Shown here: in pieces, positions 34,929 to 42,462 of the stretch
How positions within the stretch are numbered: the first letter of the stretch is position 1
Layout: every line of letters begins with the position of its first letter
Assembly: GCA_030532705.1 (NCBI GenBank)
Contig: JAUNKR010000016.1
Span: forward strand, 1-42,462
DNA length: 42,462 bases
Direction: 5' to 3'
From: Peptostreptococcaceae bacterium
GTDB lineage: Bacteria > Bacillota > Clostridia > Peptostreptococcales > Filifactoraceae
The notes under the pieces: model-generated
Database searches by the model: none
What the model saw: only the letters and a program-made list of their open reading frames with translations
Told to the model about the DNA's origin: nothing
Position numbers and translations under genes: made by a program

Positions 34929-35727
34929 GGTAAACAATCCGCTGATCCACTGCATCACTAATCCGATCTCGATCAAAAATTGTGCGAATGTCGTGCTCGC
35001 CGTCGGTGCCTCGCCCATTATGGCGGAGCATCCGAAAGAGGTGGAAGGCATCACTCGGCGAAGTCAGGCACTTTTGCTCAATTTGGGCAATATCACGGAT
35101 ACAAGGATGGAATCGATGCAGCTTTCGGCAAAGGTCGCGACCCAAAACAGCATCCCGATGATCCTGGATCTCGTGGGCATCGGCGTAAGTCCGCTTCGTC
35201 TTGAGCTTGCGGAAAAGCTGATCGCCGAGAACTCTTTTTCGATACTGAAGGGCAATATGTCCGAGATCAAGGCGATGCTCGGGATGAACTCTCATGCCGT
35301 CGGCATCGATGCCGGTCAAGCGGACAAAGTACATGAGAACAATCTTGACTCTTCGATCGCCATCGTAAAGGCGCTTGCTTCAAAAACCGGCTCGGTCGTT
35401 GTGGCAAGCGGCAAATATGACATCATCACGGATGGCACAGAGTGCTACATCGTCAAAAACGGCACGGCGATGCTTTCAAATATAACGGGTACGGGCTGTA
35501 TGCTGACAGCTCTCATCGCATCGTATCTTCCCGCTTCCTCTCCGATCGAAGCGGCGCTGGGCGGCTGTATGATCATGGGGATCGCAGGCGAACTGGCGGA
35601 GGAGCGGATCCAAAGCACATCAGAGATCTTGCTCGGCTCAGCATCCTTTGAAGTCCATCTGATCGACAGCATTTATCGGATCGAAGATCCTGTTTTTGAG
35701 CGTTATGCGAATTGGGAAAGGAAATAA
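34885..35727 (+). CDS. thiM: Hydroxyethylthiazole kinase ThiM
   Basis: 280 aa. Phosphorylates the thiazole alcohol with ATP in thiamine salvage. Family signs: NPLIHCITNPISIKNCANVVLAVGASPIM at the N-terminus, ALLLNLGNI, PMILDLVGIG, KGNMSEI and the catalytic loop NITGTGCMLTA with the anion-hole glycines and a cysteine. AGGAG lies 11 nt before the ATG at 34885, inside thiW, so the two are coupled. Confidence 0.96.
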   Translation: MKVQRVLADTRRNTKVNNPLIHCITNPISIKNCANVVLAVGASPIMAEHPKEVEGITRRSQALLLNLGNITDTRMESMQLSAKVATQNSIPMILDLVGIGVSPLRLELAEKLIAENSFSILKGNMSEIKAMLGMNSHAVGIDAGQADKVHENNLDSSIAIVKALASKTGSVVVASGKYDIITDGTECYIVKNGTAMLSNITGTGCMLTALIASYLPASSPIEAALGGCMIMGIAGELAEERIQSTSEILLGSASFEVHLIDSIYRIEDPVFERYANWERK

Positions 35728-35729
35728 GA

Positions 35730-36350
35730 ATGAGCGCAAAGAAATTATATTTTATCACCGACAGCACAGGAATGGATGAGGCCGGCTTTTTGGAAAAGGT
35801 GGAACAGGCTTGCAAAGCAAAGGTCGATCTGATCCAGCTTCGTGAAAAGACGGGTTCGGATCGGGATCTGCTCGCACTTGCACAAAAAGTCAAAGCCATC
35901 GCAGACCGCTACGATATTCCGCTATTCATCGATGATCGCATCGATATTGCAATGATCGTCGGCTGCCATGTTCATCTCGGACAGACCGATATTCCGATAA
36001 AATATGCTCGCCAGCTCCTTCCTGCCGGTACGATGATCGGTGCGACCGCAAAGACCGTAGAGCAGGCACTGCAAGCTGAAAAAGAAGGCGCAGACTGTCT
36101 CGGCGTCGGTGCGATCTATCCGACGACCACCAAGGTGGTGACCATTTTGACCGAAGTTTCCACGCTCAAAGAGATCTGTCAGGCGGTGAAGATCCCGGTC
36201 TATGCGATCGGCGGTCTGAACAAGGATAATCTTCATGTCCTCAAAGGTGCTCCGATCGAGGGGATCTGTGTCGTTACGGCGATCATGAAAGCCGACGATC
36301 CCGAGCAGGCGGTCCATGAGCTCCGAGAGGCTATGCAGGCTCATCTATAA
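35730..36350 (+). CDS. thiE: Thiamine-phosphate synthase ThiE
   Basis: 206 aa. Joins the thiazole phosphate with HMP-PP to give thiamine phosphate; TIM-barrel enzyme. Motifs: IQLREKTGSDRDL, FIDDRIDIAM, HLGQTDIP, IGATAKTVEQA, CLGVGAIYPTTTK and VYAIGGLN. The ATG at 35730, two nt past the thiM stop and with AAAGGAAATAAGA upstream, is preferred to the in-frame start six codons earlier inside thiM. The operon has no thiD, so HMP-PP must come from a gene elsewhere. Confidence 0.96.
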   Translation: MSAKKLYFITDSTGMDEAGFLEKVEQACKAKVDLIQLREKTGSDRDLLALAQKVKAIADRYDIPLFIDDRIDIAMIVGCHVHLGQTDIPIKYARQLLPAGTMIGATAKTVEQALQAEKEGADCLGVGAIYPTTTKVVTILTEVSTLKEICQAVKIPVYAIGGLNKDNLHVLKGAPIEGICVVTAIMKADDPEQAVHELREAMQAHL

Positions 36351-36359
36351 AGTGAACTC

Positions 36360-36398
36360 GACCTTCGTTTTGGATCCTCGATCCGACGAAGGTCTTTT
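36360..36398 (+). terminator. thi operon terminator
   Basis: Arms 36360-36368 and 36386-36394 pair perfectly over 9 bp, with a second small stem GGAT/ATCC inside the loop and TTTTGATATCTCTTTTT after it. Confidence 0.8.
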
Positions 36399-36470
36399 GA
36401 TATCTCTTTTTCAAATGTTCCACAAAAAATCAAAAAAATATAAATAATCATAGATTTTTACTCTTTGTTT

Positions 36471-36479
36471 TGATATAAT
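36471..36479 (+). promoter_or_regulatory. Extended -10 promoter before the kinase gene
   Basis: TGATATAAT (core 36474-36479) is an extended -10, with only TAGATT as -35. The leader is about 35 nt. Confidence 0.5.
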
Positions 36480-36521
36480 TTGGAGTATCACAAGGTTGTC
36501 GGTTTTGCAAAGGGGGTTCGT

Positions 36522-37430
36522 ATGAGATTTGGTTTTAATGATATTCCCGATTTCCCGAATTGGCGTGTCATTCGCGAGATCGGTGAAGGCTGGTCTTCCG
36601 ACCGCAAATACTATATCGAAACAAAAAACGGAGAAAAGCTCCTGCTTCGCGTTGCAGATGCTTCTCTCAAAAAGCAAAAAAAATTGGAATTTGAACGAAT
36701 TTCCGCGCTAAAGTCCACAAGCTTTCCGATGTCACGCCCGATCGCTTTCGGCAACTGCAATCATGGTCGCTCTGTCTATATGTTGCTGACCTGGGTCGAT
36801 GGCGTTCCGCTGAGATCCCGCTTGCTCAAAATGTCGGTCGCCGACCAATACAGCATGGGACTGCAGGCCGGAAAAATGCTCAAAGAGATCCATTCGGTCG
36901 AAGTGATCGACAAGCATATCACGACACCGGAGGCAAGACGAGCGCACAAACTGAACAAGATCAAAAACTATGAACGAAGCTATGTCCGCGTGGACGGCGA
37001 CGAGGTCGCGATCGATTATGTACGAAAAAACATCGAGAAGATCTACAACACTCCGCCGGCATATAAACATGGCGATTTCCACGCCGGCAATCTGATCTAT
37101 ACACCGGACGGAACACTCGGTCTGATCGACTTCAACCGCATCGACTGTGGCGACCGCTATGAAGATTTTAACAAAACATCGATCCTCGATGCACCGCTCA
37201 GCATTCCTTTTGCGACAGGCATCATCGACGGATACTTCGATACCGAGCCGCCGCAGGAGTTTTGGGATGTGATGTCGATCTATGTCGCGCAGTCCTCGAT
37301 GACCTCGATCAACTGGGCGGAGAAATTCGGCATCGAGGAGATCCAGGCGATGCAGGATCTGTGCCGACAGGCGATGGTCGATTACGAAAATTATACAAAA
37401 AATATCCCGAGCTGGTACGAAAAACCTTGA
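36522..37430 (+). CDS. Aminoglycoside phosphotransferase-family kinase
   Basis: 302 aa from the ATG at 36522, which has AAAGGGGGTTCGT upstream; the earlier in-frame start at 36480 lies on the -10 box and is rejected. Protein-kinase-like fold: GEGWSSDRKYYIETKNGEKLLLRV (ATP loop and Lys), a hinge near LLTWVDGVPL, the catalytic loop KHGDFHAGNLI (Asp, Asn) and LIDFNRIDCGDRYED (metal-binding Asp). The family phosphorylates antibiotics, sugars, choline and other small molecules; which one here cannot be told. Sequence and single-gene context do not suggest antibiotic resistance in particular. Confidence 0.88.
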   Translation: MRFGFNDIPDFPNWRVIREIGEGWSSDRKYYIETKNGEKLLLRVADASLKKQKKLEFERISALKSTSFPMSRPIAFGNCNHGRSVYMLLTWVDGVPLRSRLLKMSVADQYSMGLQAGKMLKEIHSVEVIDKHITTPEARRAHKLNKIKNYERSYVRVDGDEVAIDYVRKNIEKIYNTPPAYKHGDFHAGNLIYTPDGTLGLIDFNRIDCGDRYEDFNKTSILDAPLSIPFATGIIDGYFDTEPPQEFWDVMSIYVAQSSMTSINWAEKFGIEEIQAMQDLCRQAMVDYENYTKNIPSWYEKP

Positions 37431-37487
37431 TCGTGCGGTCGGGAATAAAGAAGCATAAAACTTTCCCATCTTCTTTTCATAATATCC

Positions 37488-37519
37488 AACAAAAAAGCAG
37501 CTCGTCCTGCTTTTTTGTT
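37488..37519 (+). terminator. Terminator behind the kinase gene
   Basis: Arms 37488-37500 and 37507-37519 pair perfectly over 13 bp with a CTCGTC loop; the 3' arm holds TTTTTT. Confidence 0.85.
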
Positions 37520-37667
37520 ATATTGGCTCAAAGCGTGGATTCTGTAAAGATCCTCATCCAAAAGTTAAGTCATTCATAAAAATGGGTATATTGAAAATAC
37601 GATCTGCTCATACCGATCGCAAACTTATTTTATATAAAGGCTGCAAAAGCTCATTGAGGAGAACCTT

Positions 37668-38819
37668 ATGAATTATCTTATTAAATATGCTAAGTATTCC
37701 GCCAATGTTTTGTTGTGGATACTGACGCTTTTGTTCATCATTTTTGCGATGCCCAAGCTTATCATCATCGCATTACCTTTTATATTGGGCTGGCTCATGG
37801 CATTGATTGCCAATCCTTTTGTTCGATGGATGGACAAAAAATTTAATGTCCCTCGTAAACTCAGCTCCGCCATTATCGTGCTGCTGATTTTCGCGCTGAT
37901 CGTTTTTGTTATCTATCTGCTGGTATCCAAACTGATTTTGGAAACAACCAACTTTATTGCACAGGTACCGGACATCTATCAGAGCTTCAGCGAGGATTTC
38001 AACATCATTGAGCAAAATGTTGCACGCACGCTGAACTCGGTTCCTGAGGATTTTCGTATCGAACTGCTCGGCATGATGGATCGTTTCTCCGATTTTGTGC
38101 TCAATTCCATCCAAAAACTCGGTCAGACCACGATCACTTCGGCAGGGACTTTTGCAAAAAATATCCCGTCGATCCTCGTTGCAATGATCATCACTGTTCT
38201 TTCCGCTTACTTTATGATCGCAGACAAGGAATCGATCTCAAAATTTATCGCCTCGCATTTTTCAAAAGAAACAAGATCCCGCACCAACAAACTGACCGAC
38301 GGCATGCGAAGTATATTCAGCGGTTATTTGAAGGCACAATTTATTATTCTCGCTTTCGTCGGTGTAATCCTTTTTATCGGATTCTTGATTTTGAAAGTAA
38401 AATTCGCATTCCTGCTTGCAATTCTTGTCGCACTGCTGGACTTCCTGCCATTCTTCGGTACGGGAACTGCGCTTGGGCCATGGGGACTCTTTCATCTCCT
38501 GTCCGGTGACTATCGCATGGCGATCGGTTTAGCGATCATCTATGTTGTCAGCCAACTTGCAAGACGTGTGATTGAGCCGAAGGTACTCGGGCAGACGATC
38601 GGGATGAATCCGTTACTCACGATGATCCTGATGTATGTCGGCTACAAGGTGGTCGGCGTGCTCGGTCTGATCTTCGCCGCACCGGTCGGAATGCTCATCA
38701 TCAATCTGGATAAGCAGGGCATGTTCGATAACTTCAAATTCATCGTCAAGGATATCTATCAGGACTTTGCCGATCTGCGAAGCATCGAGCGTTACAAGAA
38801 AAATCGTAAAAAAGCATAG
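37668..38819 (+). CDS. ytvI: YtvI/AI-2E-family (UPF0118) membrane protein
   Basis: 383 aa. About eight membrane spans with the long soluble stretch after the third (about 90-150) usual in this family. The C-terminal half (GYLKAQFIILAFVGVILFIGF, LLDFLPFFGTGTALGPWG, RRVIEPKVLGQTIGMNPLLT) closely follows the YtvI sporulation type, more than the exporter TqsA. The role of YtvI is unknown; in spore formers it is made during sporulation. This supports, but does not prove, a spore-forming lineage. AGGAGAACCTT precedes the ATG. The 237-nt gap before it holds the kinase terminator and no sure promoter. Confidence 0.85.
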   Translation: MNYLIKYAKYSANVLLWILTLLFIIFAMPKLIIIALPFILGWLMALIANPFVRWMDKKFNVPRKLSSAIIVLLIFALIVFVIYLLVSKLILETTNFIAQVPDIYQSFSEDFNIIEQNVARTLNSVPEDFRIELLGMMDRFSDFVLNSIQKLGQTTITSAGTFAKNIPSILVAMIITVLSAYFMIADKESISKFIASHFSKETRSRTNKLTDGMRSIFSGYLKAQFIILAFVGVILFIGFLILKVKFAFLLAILVALLDFLPFFGTGTALGPWGLFHLLSGDYRMAIGLAIIYVVSQLARRVIEPKVLGQTIGMNPLLTMILMYVGYKVVGVLGLIFAAPVGMLIINLDKQGMFDNFKFIVKDIYQDFADLRSIERYKKNRKKA

Positions 38820-38845
38820 GATGATCCCTATTCAATTTGATATGC

Positions 38846-38878
38846 AACCCCTTTGCTGAACTCGGCAGAGGGGTTTTT
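38846..38878 (+). terminator. ytvI terminator
   Basis: Arms 38846-38857 and 38864-38875 form a 12-bp stem with two G-U pairs, followed by TTT. The T-run also begins the direct repeat described next. Confidence 0.8.
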
Positions 38879-39040
38879 ACATGAAGGATTTTTAGACAAA
38901 ATGCTCGTTGGCTTGCTAAAGGCTCATCAAAGAGCTATAACAAGGGTTTTTACATGAAGGATTTTTTAGACAAAATGCGAGGCGATCCATGCTCATTTCA
39001 AGACAGTTCTTTCCATGAAGGATGATTTTTTAGGCGAAAG
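38871..39040 (+). repeat. Two to three direct repeats of about 73 nt spacing
   Basis: GGGTTTTTACATGAAGGATT plus TTTAGACAAAATGC starts at 38871 and again at 38944 (one T more); a looser third copy (CATGAAGGATGATTTTTTAG) starts near 39013. No frame runs through all of them. They may come from duplication of the terminator end. The remainder to 39139 holds no gene. Confidence 0.6.
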
Positions 39041-39139
39041 CTGTTCAAAAAGATCTCATTTTGACCCGGAGCGATCCGGATCGCAAGATCCGTTTTCACG
39101 CGATGGCGTTTGGATAAGTTCCTTGACAGACAATCTAAA

Positions 39140-39176
39140 AAGAAGACAGGCTATCGATAGATCGAGCTGTCTTCTT
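39140..39176. terminator. Bidirectional terminator behind the ABC operon
   Basis: Arms 39140-39149 and 39167-39176 pair perfectly over 10 bp around a loop that can pair further (TATCGATA). On the minus strand CTTCTTTTTAGA follows, a few nt past the stop at 39183. Confidence 0.8.
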
Positions 39177-39182
39177 CTTGTA

Positions 39183-39818
39183 TCAAAATTCTTTTTTGGC
39201 AAAAGCCCGGATCGAGATCATGATCGACACTCCAACCATAATCAATGCGACCGCTGCAAATTGGAGGGCGAGCATCTCGAAGCTGAATTTCTGAACATAA
39301 TCCGCTAAAAGAGCTCGATTCTCTTCCTCCTCGAAGATCATAATAAATCCGGCGATGAATCCTCCGATCGACAGTGGCATGACATAATATGCTTTTTTAA
39401 CGCCAAATACAAAATAGATCATCAGCGCAAAACTAAAAAATACGAGCATAAAGCTGATATATCCAAAAAATACCGCCATTGCGATCTGTAGGCTCGCCTT
39501 TTTGATGATCAGCGCCGGCAAAACAAAACAGATCGCGATGAACAAGGTCCCGAGAAAAGCAAAGGCATATTTTGCCAAAACAAAGCTGCTTCTTTTCAAG
39601 GGCATCGATGTTGCTAAAACATCCCATTTGCTCGTATGATCATAACCGAATCCCTGTGTGATCATCAGTATCAAAATGATCGTTCCATTGGTTATGAGGA
39701 GCTGAGATATACTCTGACCGATAAATCCCAACAATGTCGTCATAAGCAACATCACTAGGAACAGGTAAAAACCGGTTCCCCTTTGGACAAGCAGATCCTT
39801 CCATATCAATCCTTTCAT
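39183..39818 (-). CDS. ABC-2-type permease (ABC2_membrane_5-like)
   Basis: 211 aa with six hydrophobic spans. The start MKGLIWKDLLVQRGTGFYLF, followed by YDHTSKWDVLATSMPLKRSS after the second span, is typical of small permeases paired with YtrA-type GntR regulators. Twelve nt separate it from the ATPase gene, with AAGGAGGATCT before its ATG. It resembles the permease at 41444 in start and layout, so the two may form a heterodimer. Substrate unknown; relatives in such operons answer to cell-envelope stress or peptide antibiotics. Confidence 0.85.
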   Translation of the reverse strand: MKGLIWKDLLVQRGTGFYLFLVMLLMTTLLGFIGQSISQLLITNGTIILILMITQGFGYDHTSKWDVLATSMPLKRSSFVLAKYAFAFLGTLFIAICFVLPALIIKKASLQIAMAVFFGYISFMLVFFSFALMIYFVFGVKKAYYVMPLSIGGFIAGFIMIFEEEENRALLADYVQKFSFEMLALQFAAVALIMVGVSIMISIRAFAKKEF

Positions 39819-39830
39819 AGATCCTCCTTT

Positions 39831-40679
39831 CTAGCAAACTTCTCTCTCACTCCTACTGATAAATCTCAAGATGTCCTCGATCGAAGCATTATCCATCACA
39901 CCACCTTGAACTTTTTTACGATAGACCAGTGCCTCAATGCCGAATCGTCCTTTTTGGAAGCTGACCACCGCTTCCTTGTCCAATGCTTGCAGCTCTTCTT
40001 CACTACACTTGAGGATGGCAAATTCCTCCTCAAGCTCTGTGATCGTCTGATGAAGGACGACCCGACCTTTCTCGATAAAGATCAGATGATCGCAGACCTT
40101 CTCCAGATCCGATGTGATATGTGAGGAGATCAGGACCGATCGGCTTTCATCTTGCACAAAATCTCTGAGCATATCCAATATCTCGCCTCGAACCACCGGA
40201 TCCAGCCCCGTTGTCGATTCGTCCAGCACGAGAAGCTGTGTCGCATGAGAAAGTGCGATCGCGATCGACAGTTTCATCTTCATTCCCCGTGAATATTCCT
40301 TGATCTTTTGCTTTTTATTTAGATCAAAACGCTCGATATATTCCTCAAATCGTTTATCATCCCAAGTCTTGTAGATATTTTTCATGATCTTTTGGACATC
40401 GCCTGCATGGTATTCGCCGAAGAGATATAGATCGTCATAGCATACCGCCAGCTTCTCTTTTTCAGCGATCGGCAACTCCTCGATCCTGTTGTCAAAGAGT
40501 TTGAGCTCCCCGCCATCCTGATAGATCGCACCGGCGATCAATTTGATCGTCGTCGTCTTTCCGCTCCCGTTTCGACCGACGAGCCCGACGATGCTTCCGC
40601 GCGGCACGGCAAAACTCATATCCAGATCAAATCGGTCGTATTTTTTCTTTACTGATCTAAGTTCTAATATATTTTCCAT
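39831..40679 (-). CDS. ABC transporter ATP-binding protein
   Basis: 282 aa from the ATG at 40679, behind AAGGAGAAAAGG; the frame continues 14 codons upstream without an SD. Walker A GRNGSGKTT at about 35-43, the signature YSRGMKMKLS, Walker B LLVLDESTTGLDP and the switch His in SSHI. It has serine-threonine at the usual Glu-Pro position after the catalytic Glu, which is normal variation. The last 70 residues form a small C-terminal domain. Between a GntR gene and a permease gene, it drives the ABC-2 permeases of this operon. Confidence 0.95.
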   Translation of the reverse strand: MENILELRSVKKKYDRFDLDMSFAVPRGSIVGLVGRNGSGKTTTIKLIAGAIYQDGGELKLFDNRIEELPIAEKEKLAVCYDDLYLFGEYHAGDVQKIMKNIYKTWDDKRFEEYIERFDLNKKQKIKEYSRGMKMKLSIAIALSHATQLLVLDESTTGLDPVVRGEILDMLRDFVQDESRSVLISSHITSDLEKVCDHLIFIEKGRVVLHQTITELEEEFAILKCSEEELQALDKEAVVSFQKGRFGIEALVYRKKVQGGVMDNASIEDILRFISRSEREVC

Positions 40680-40806
40680 CCTTTTCTCCTTCTTTGTCAG
40701 CCTTCCGGCTTTCGATCTCATAGTGGATGAGCTTTATATGGAAGGCTCCCGGCTTTGATCTCCGGTTATCCTTTTTTCTTCTGCTTTTTTCTATCAGCTC
40801 GGCAAT

Positions 40807-41181
40807 CTATTCATCCTCAAATAGCAAAGCGACCATCTCTTTCAGTTCCGCCAGCGACAGATCGATCATCTTGGATTTTTTGATCGCTGATCGCAGATGT
40901 TCCTCCACCTCGCGCAGATGCTGCTCCCGCACGAGCTCCAGATTTTTGGGAGCGACAAAGCTCCCCTTGCCCGTGACCGAAAAGATAAAGCCCGCCTTTT
41001 CGAGTTCTTCATAGGCTCGTTTACTCGTAATGACCGAGATGCGAAGCTCCTTCGCAAGCAGTCGCATCGACGGTAGCGCCTCGCCCTCTTTGAGCTCGCC
41101 CGAAATGATAAGCGTTTTGATCTGCTCAAAGATCTGCTCGTAGATCGGCACGCCCGATGAATTACTGATCAATATATTCAC
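40807..41181 (-). CDS. YtrA-type GntR transcriptional regulator
   Basis: 124 aa. Winged helix at about 10-78: PIYEQIFEQIKTLIISGELKEGEALPSMRLLAKELRIS and the wing FIFSVTGKGSFVA. The remaining about 45 residues are two helices, too short for a ligand domain, which is the YtrA subfamily. The usual role is repression of its own ABC operon; the palindrome at 42342-42370 is the likely site. TAAGGAGGATCAGGTG precedes the ATG. The gene lies between a permease and the ATPase, with a 128-nt spacing to the latter. Confidence 0.92.
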   Translation of the reverse strand: MNILISNSSGVPIYEQIFEQIKTLIISGELKEGEALPSMRLLAKELRISVITSKRAYEELEKAGFIFSVTGKGSFVAPKNLELVREQHLREVEEHLRSAIKKSKMIDLSLAELKEMVALLFEDE

Positions 41182-41340
41182 CTGATCCTCCTTACTTTTA
41201 CATCACTTCATCTACCGAAAGTCTTATTTCTCGCTACACAAGATCCCTTCGATATGAACCAAGATCCTCCGAAATCCGTTCTCTTGATCGGATCTGCACC
41301 CTGATATTATGATCGCTCTCGTTTCGATCGGGCTCTCCTA

Positions 41341-41442
41341 TCAGATCCTTTCAACTCTTTTGTTGTCCTTATTTACACCATCAAATTCGATCTCTATTCC
41401 GGCAATTCCCTTTATACCGCTTTCATACACCGCTTTCAGCAA
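41341..41442 (-). CDS. Possible 33-codon reading frame between permease and gntR
   Basis: A TTG at 41442, with AAGGAC nine nt upstream, opens LLKAVYESGIKGIAGIEIEFDGVNKDN... and stops at 41341. The residue mix looks protein-like and the frame sits at the very end of the permease gene, within an otherwise empty 262-nt gap (41182-41443). It could be a small protein, a remnant of a longer domain, or chance. No family is recognised. Confidence 0.2.
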   Translation of the reverse strand: MLKAVYESGIKGIAGIEIEFDGVNKDNKRVERI

Positions 41443-41443
41443 G

Positions 41444-42091
41444 CTATAGGTCCTTTTTCTCAAATCCTCTTACCGAGATCTCGATCGATGCCAACAGCAA
41501 CAATATCACCCCTACAAGTACCGCTCCCTGTTGCACCGGAGAACTCAAAAACGATCGGAGGAGCTCCTGCGCTCGCAGTCGGTCGATCGATGTTGCATAG
41601 TAGAATTGCAAGAGTACAGGCCCCAGCAGCAACAGAGGATAGACCATCGCAAGGATACTGTCCTTGTTCGAGCTGTCGAAAAAAAGGATCCGAAAAGGAT
41701 AAAAGGTGGCGATGTACCAGATCATAAATCCGCTGTATGAGAGTATCGCGCCGAGCGCTTTGAAAAGCTCTCCGCTCACCCAGCCGATCAAAAAGAGGAA
41801 TATATCCATCATCAGCAGGATCAAGATCCCAAAGAGATATTTTTCCACAACGACGGTCCTTCTCGAGATCGGGATCGATGCTGAAAAGGTCGTCCATTTG
41901 CAATGATCATCGATCGTAAGCACCGACAATATCATTACTCCGGACATCACCGAAAGCACCCCGATAATGCTTGACAGCAACAGCTCGATCTGCCCGCCCA
42001 ATGCGATCAGGGTCGAAAATAAAAACACTACAGCGAAAAAGATAAACATTTTTCGTTGTGCCAAAAAATCTTTGATCAATAATCCTTTCAT
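41444..42091 (-). CDS. ABC-2-type permease, first gene of the GntR operon
   Basis: 215 aa with six hydrophobic spans, start MKGLLIKDFLAQRKMFIFF and DDHCKWTTFSASIPISRRTVVVEKY after the second span, matching the permease at 39183 in plan. GGGAGGGACAAG precedes the ATG. It begins the operon permease, GntR, ATPase, permease. Having a permease before the regulator is less common than gntR first. The leader from the promoter at 42357 is about 260 nt and holds no frame of note. Confidence 0.85.
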   Translation of the reverse strand: MKGLLIKDFLAQRKMFIFFAVVFLFSTLIALGGQIELLLSSIIGVLSVMSGVMILSVLTIDDHCKWTTFSASIPISRRTVVVEKYLFGILILLMMDIFLFLIGWVSGELFKALGAILSYSGFMIWYIATFYPFRILFFDSSNKDSILAMVYPLLLLGPVLLQFYYATSIDRLRAQELLRSFLSSPVQQGAVLVGVILLLLASIEISVRGFEKKDL

Positions 42092-42341
42092 CTTGTCCCT
42101 CCCAACTGTTCTATCGACTGATCCTTTCCATTCGGAATTTCTCTATGCTTTTGGACCGATCCTTCACTTCTTCGATTCTTATGGTCGATACTCCGACTCT
42201 CCTATTTATACCGGTGCTTTTTTATTCTCTTGATCTTGTCTTTTGTGATCGGATCCTTATACTTGATGTTTCGTCGATCTTGTTTTCCGCTGCTTTCGTA
42301 TTTTGCTCGGATCTTGGTTCCTATTTTGTCTTGCACAAGTC

Positions 42342-42385
42342 ATATTGTATATATTCAATATATACAATATTTGTTTTCTTGTCAA
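42342..42385 (-). promoter_or_regulatory. Promoter with perfect GntR-type operator
   Basis: On the minus strand TTGACA (42385-42380), a 17-nt spacer and TATATT (42362-42357) form a near-consensus promoter. A perfect 14-bp inverted repeat with a single central C (42342-42370) covers the -10 and the start region: ATATTGTATATATT, C, AATATATACAATAT. The TGTATA...TATACA core suits YtrA-type GntR proteins, so the regulator encoded downstream would block this promoter. Confidence 0.8.
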
Positions 42386-42462
42386 CTGTTTTGCAAAAAT
42401 TTTCTTCGGCTCATTGTAAAATGAAATTGAACTAAATAATCCATAGTGACTTTTTCTGTTGT

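Noticed and set aside
36522-37430. Aminoglycoside resistance gene
   Set aside because: The fold is that of the APH family, but the family is broad and there is no mobile element, resistance context or recognisable resistance subtype.
1-42462. Insertion sequences, prophage genes, tRNA or rRNA genes
   Set aside because: I saw no transposase, integrase other than Cas1, phage structural gene, tRNA-like cloverleaf or rRNA sequence.

Overview
The window looks like chromosomal DNA of an anaerobic, Gram-positive-type bacterium of the Firmicutes, most likely Clostridia. The reasons are strong AGGAGG-type ribosome binding sites, SipW-type signal peptides with an ER-type (Ser/His) signal peptidase, a YtvI-like (sporulation-type) membrane protein, a YtrA-type GntR regulator with an ABC transporter, and a thiW-thiM-thiE salvage operon. 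The species cannot be named from the sequence.

Positions 1-11300 (mostly minus strand) hold two signalling modules. The first reads: NarL-type sensor kinase, LuxR-type response regulator, two small proteins with SipW-type signal peptides, a large SipW-like signal peptidase, a DUF5305-like membrane protein, and, behind its own promoter and a large hairpin, a TasA/camelysin-like secreted protein. It looks like a regulated export and assembly system for extracellular (possibly fibre) proteins. The second is a hybrid histidine kinase (kinase, receiver and Hpt-like region) overlapping a LuxR-type response regulator.

Positions 11300-28560 look like a defence island. On the minus strand two membrane proteins overlap: a Rossmann/TrkA-like protein ending in a RyR-like domain, and a TIR-transmembrane-beta-propeller protein that keeps the candidate catalytic glutamate. 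Divergent from them is a complete type III-A CRISPR-Cas locus: cas10/csm1, csm2, csm3, csm4, csm5, cas6, csm6, cas1, cas2 and a 25-repeat array. Cas10 has lost the histidine of its HD motif but keeps GGDD, and Csm6 keeps its HEPN R-X4-H motif. Interference therefore probably relies on Csm3 RNA cleavage and cyclic-oligoadenylate-activated Csm6, not on Cas10 DNase. Just past the array lie a truncated reading-frame remnant and a frameshifted transglutaminase-like gene.

Positions 29600-42462 are mainly housekeeping and transport: a TudS-related putative desulfidase, an EamA transporter, rpsD, uppP, the thiWME operon behind a structured leader that does not resemble the usual TPP riboswitch, an APH-family kinase, a YtvI/AI-2E-family membrane protein, and a GntR-ABC operon (permease, regulator, ATPase, permease) whose promoter carries a perfect 29-bp palindrome over its -10 box.

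The most notable candidate for an undescribed system is the TIR-propeller plus TrkA/RyR operon beside the CRISPR locus. Also notable are a short candidate sRNA near 11726-11793 and the thiW leader. All family names come from reading protein motifs; no database search was run.
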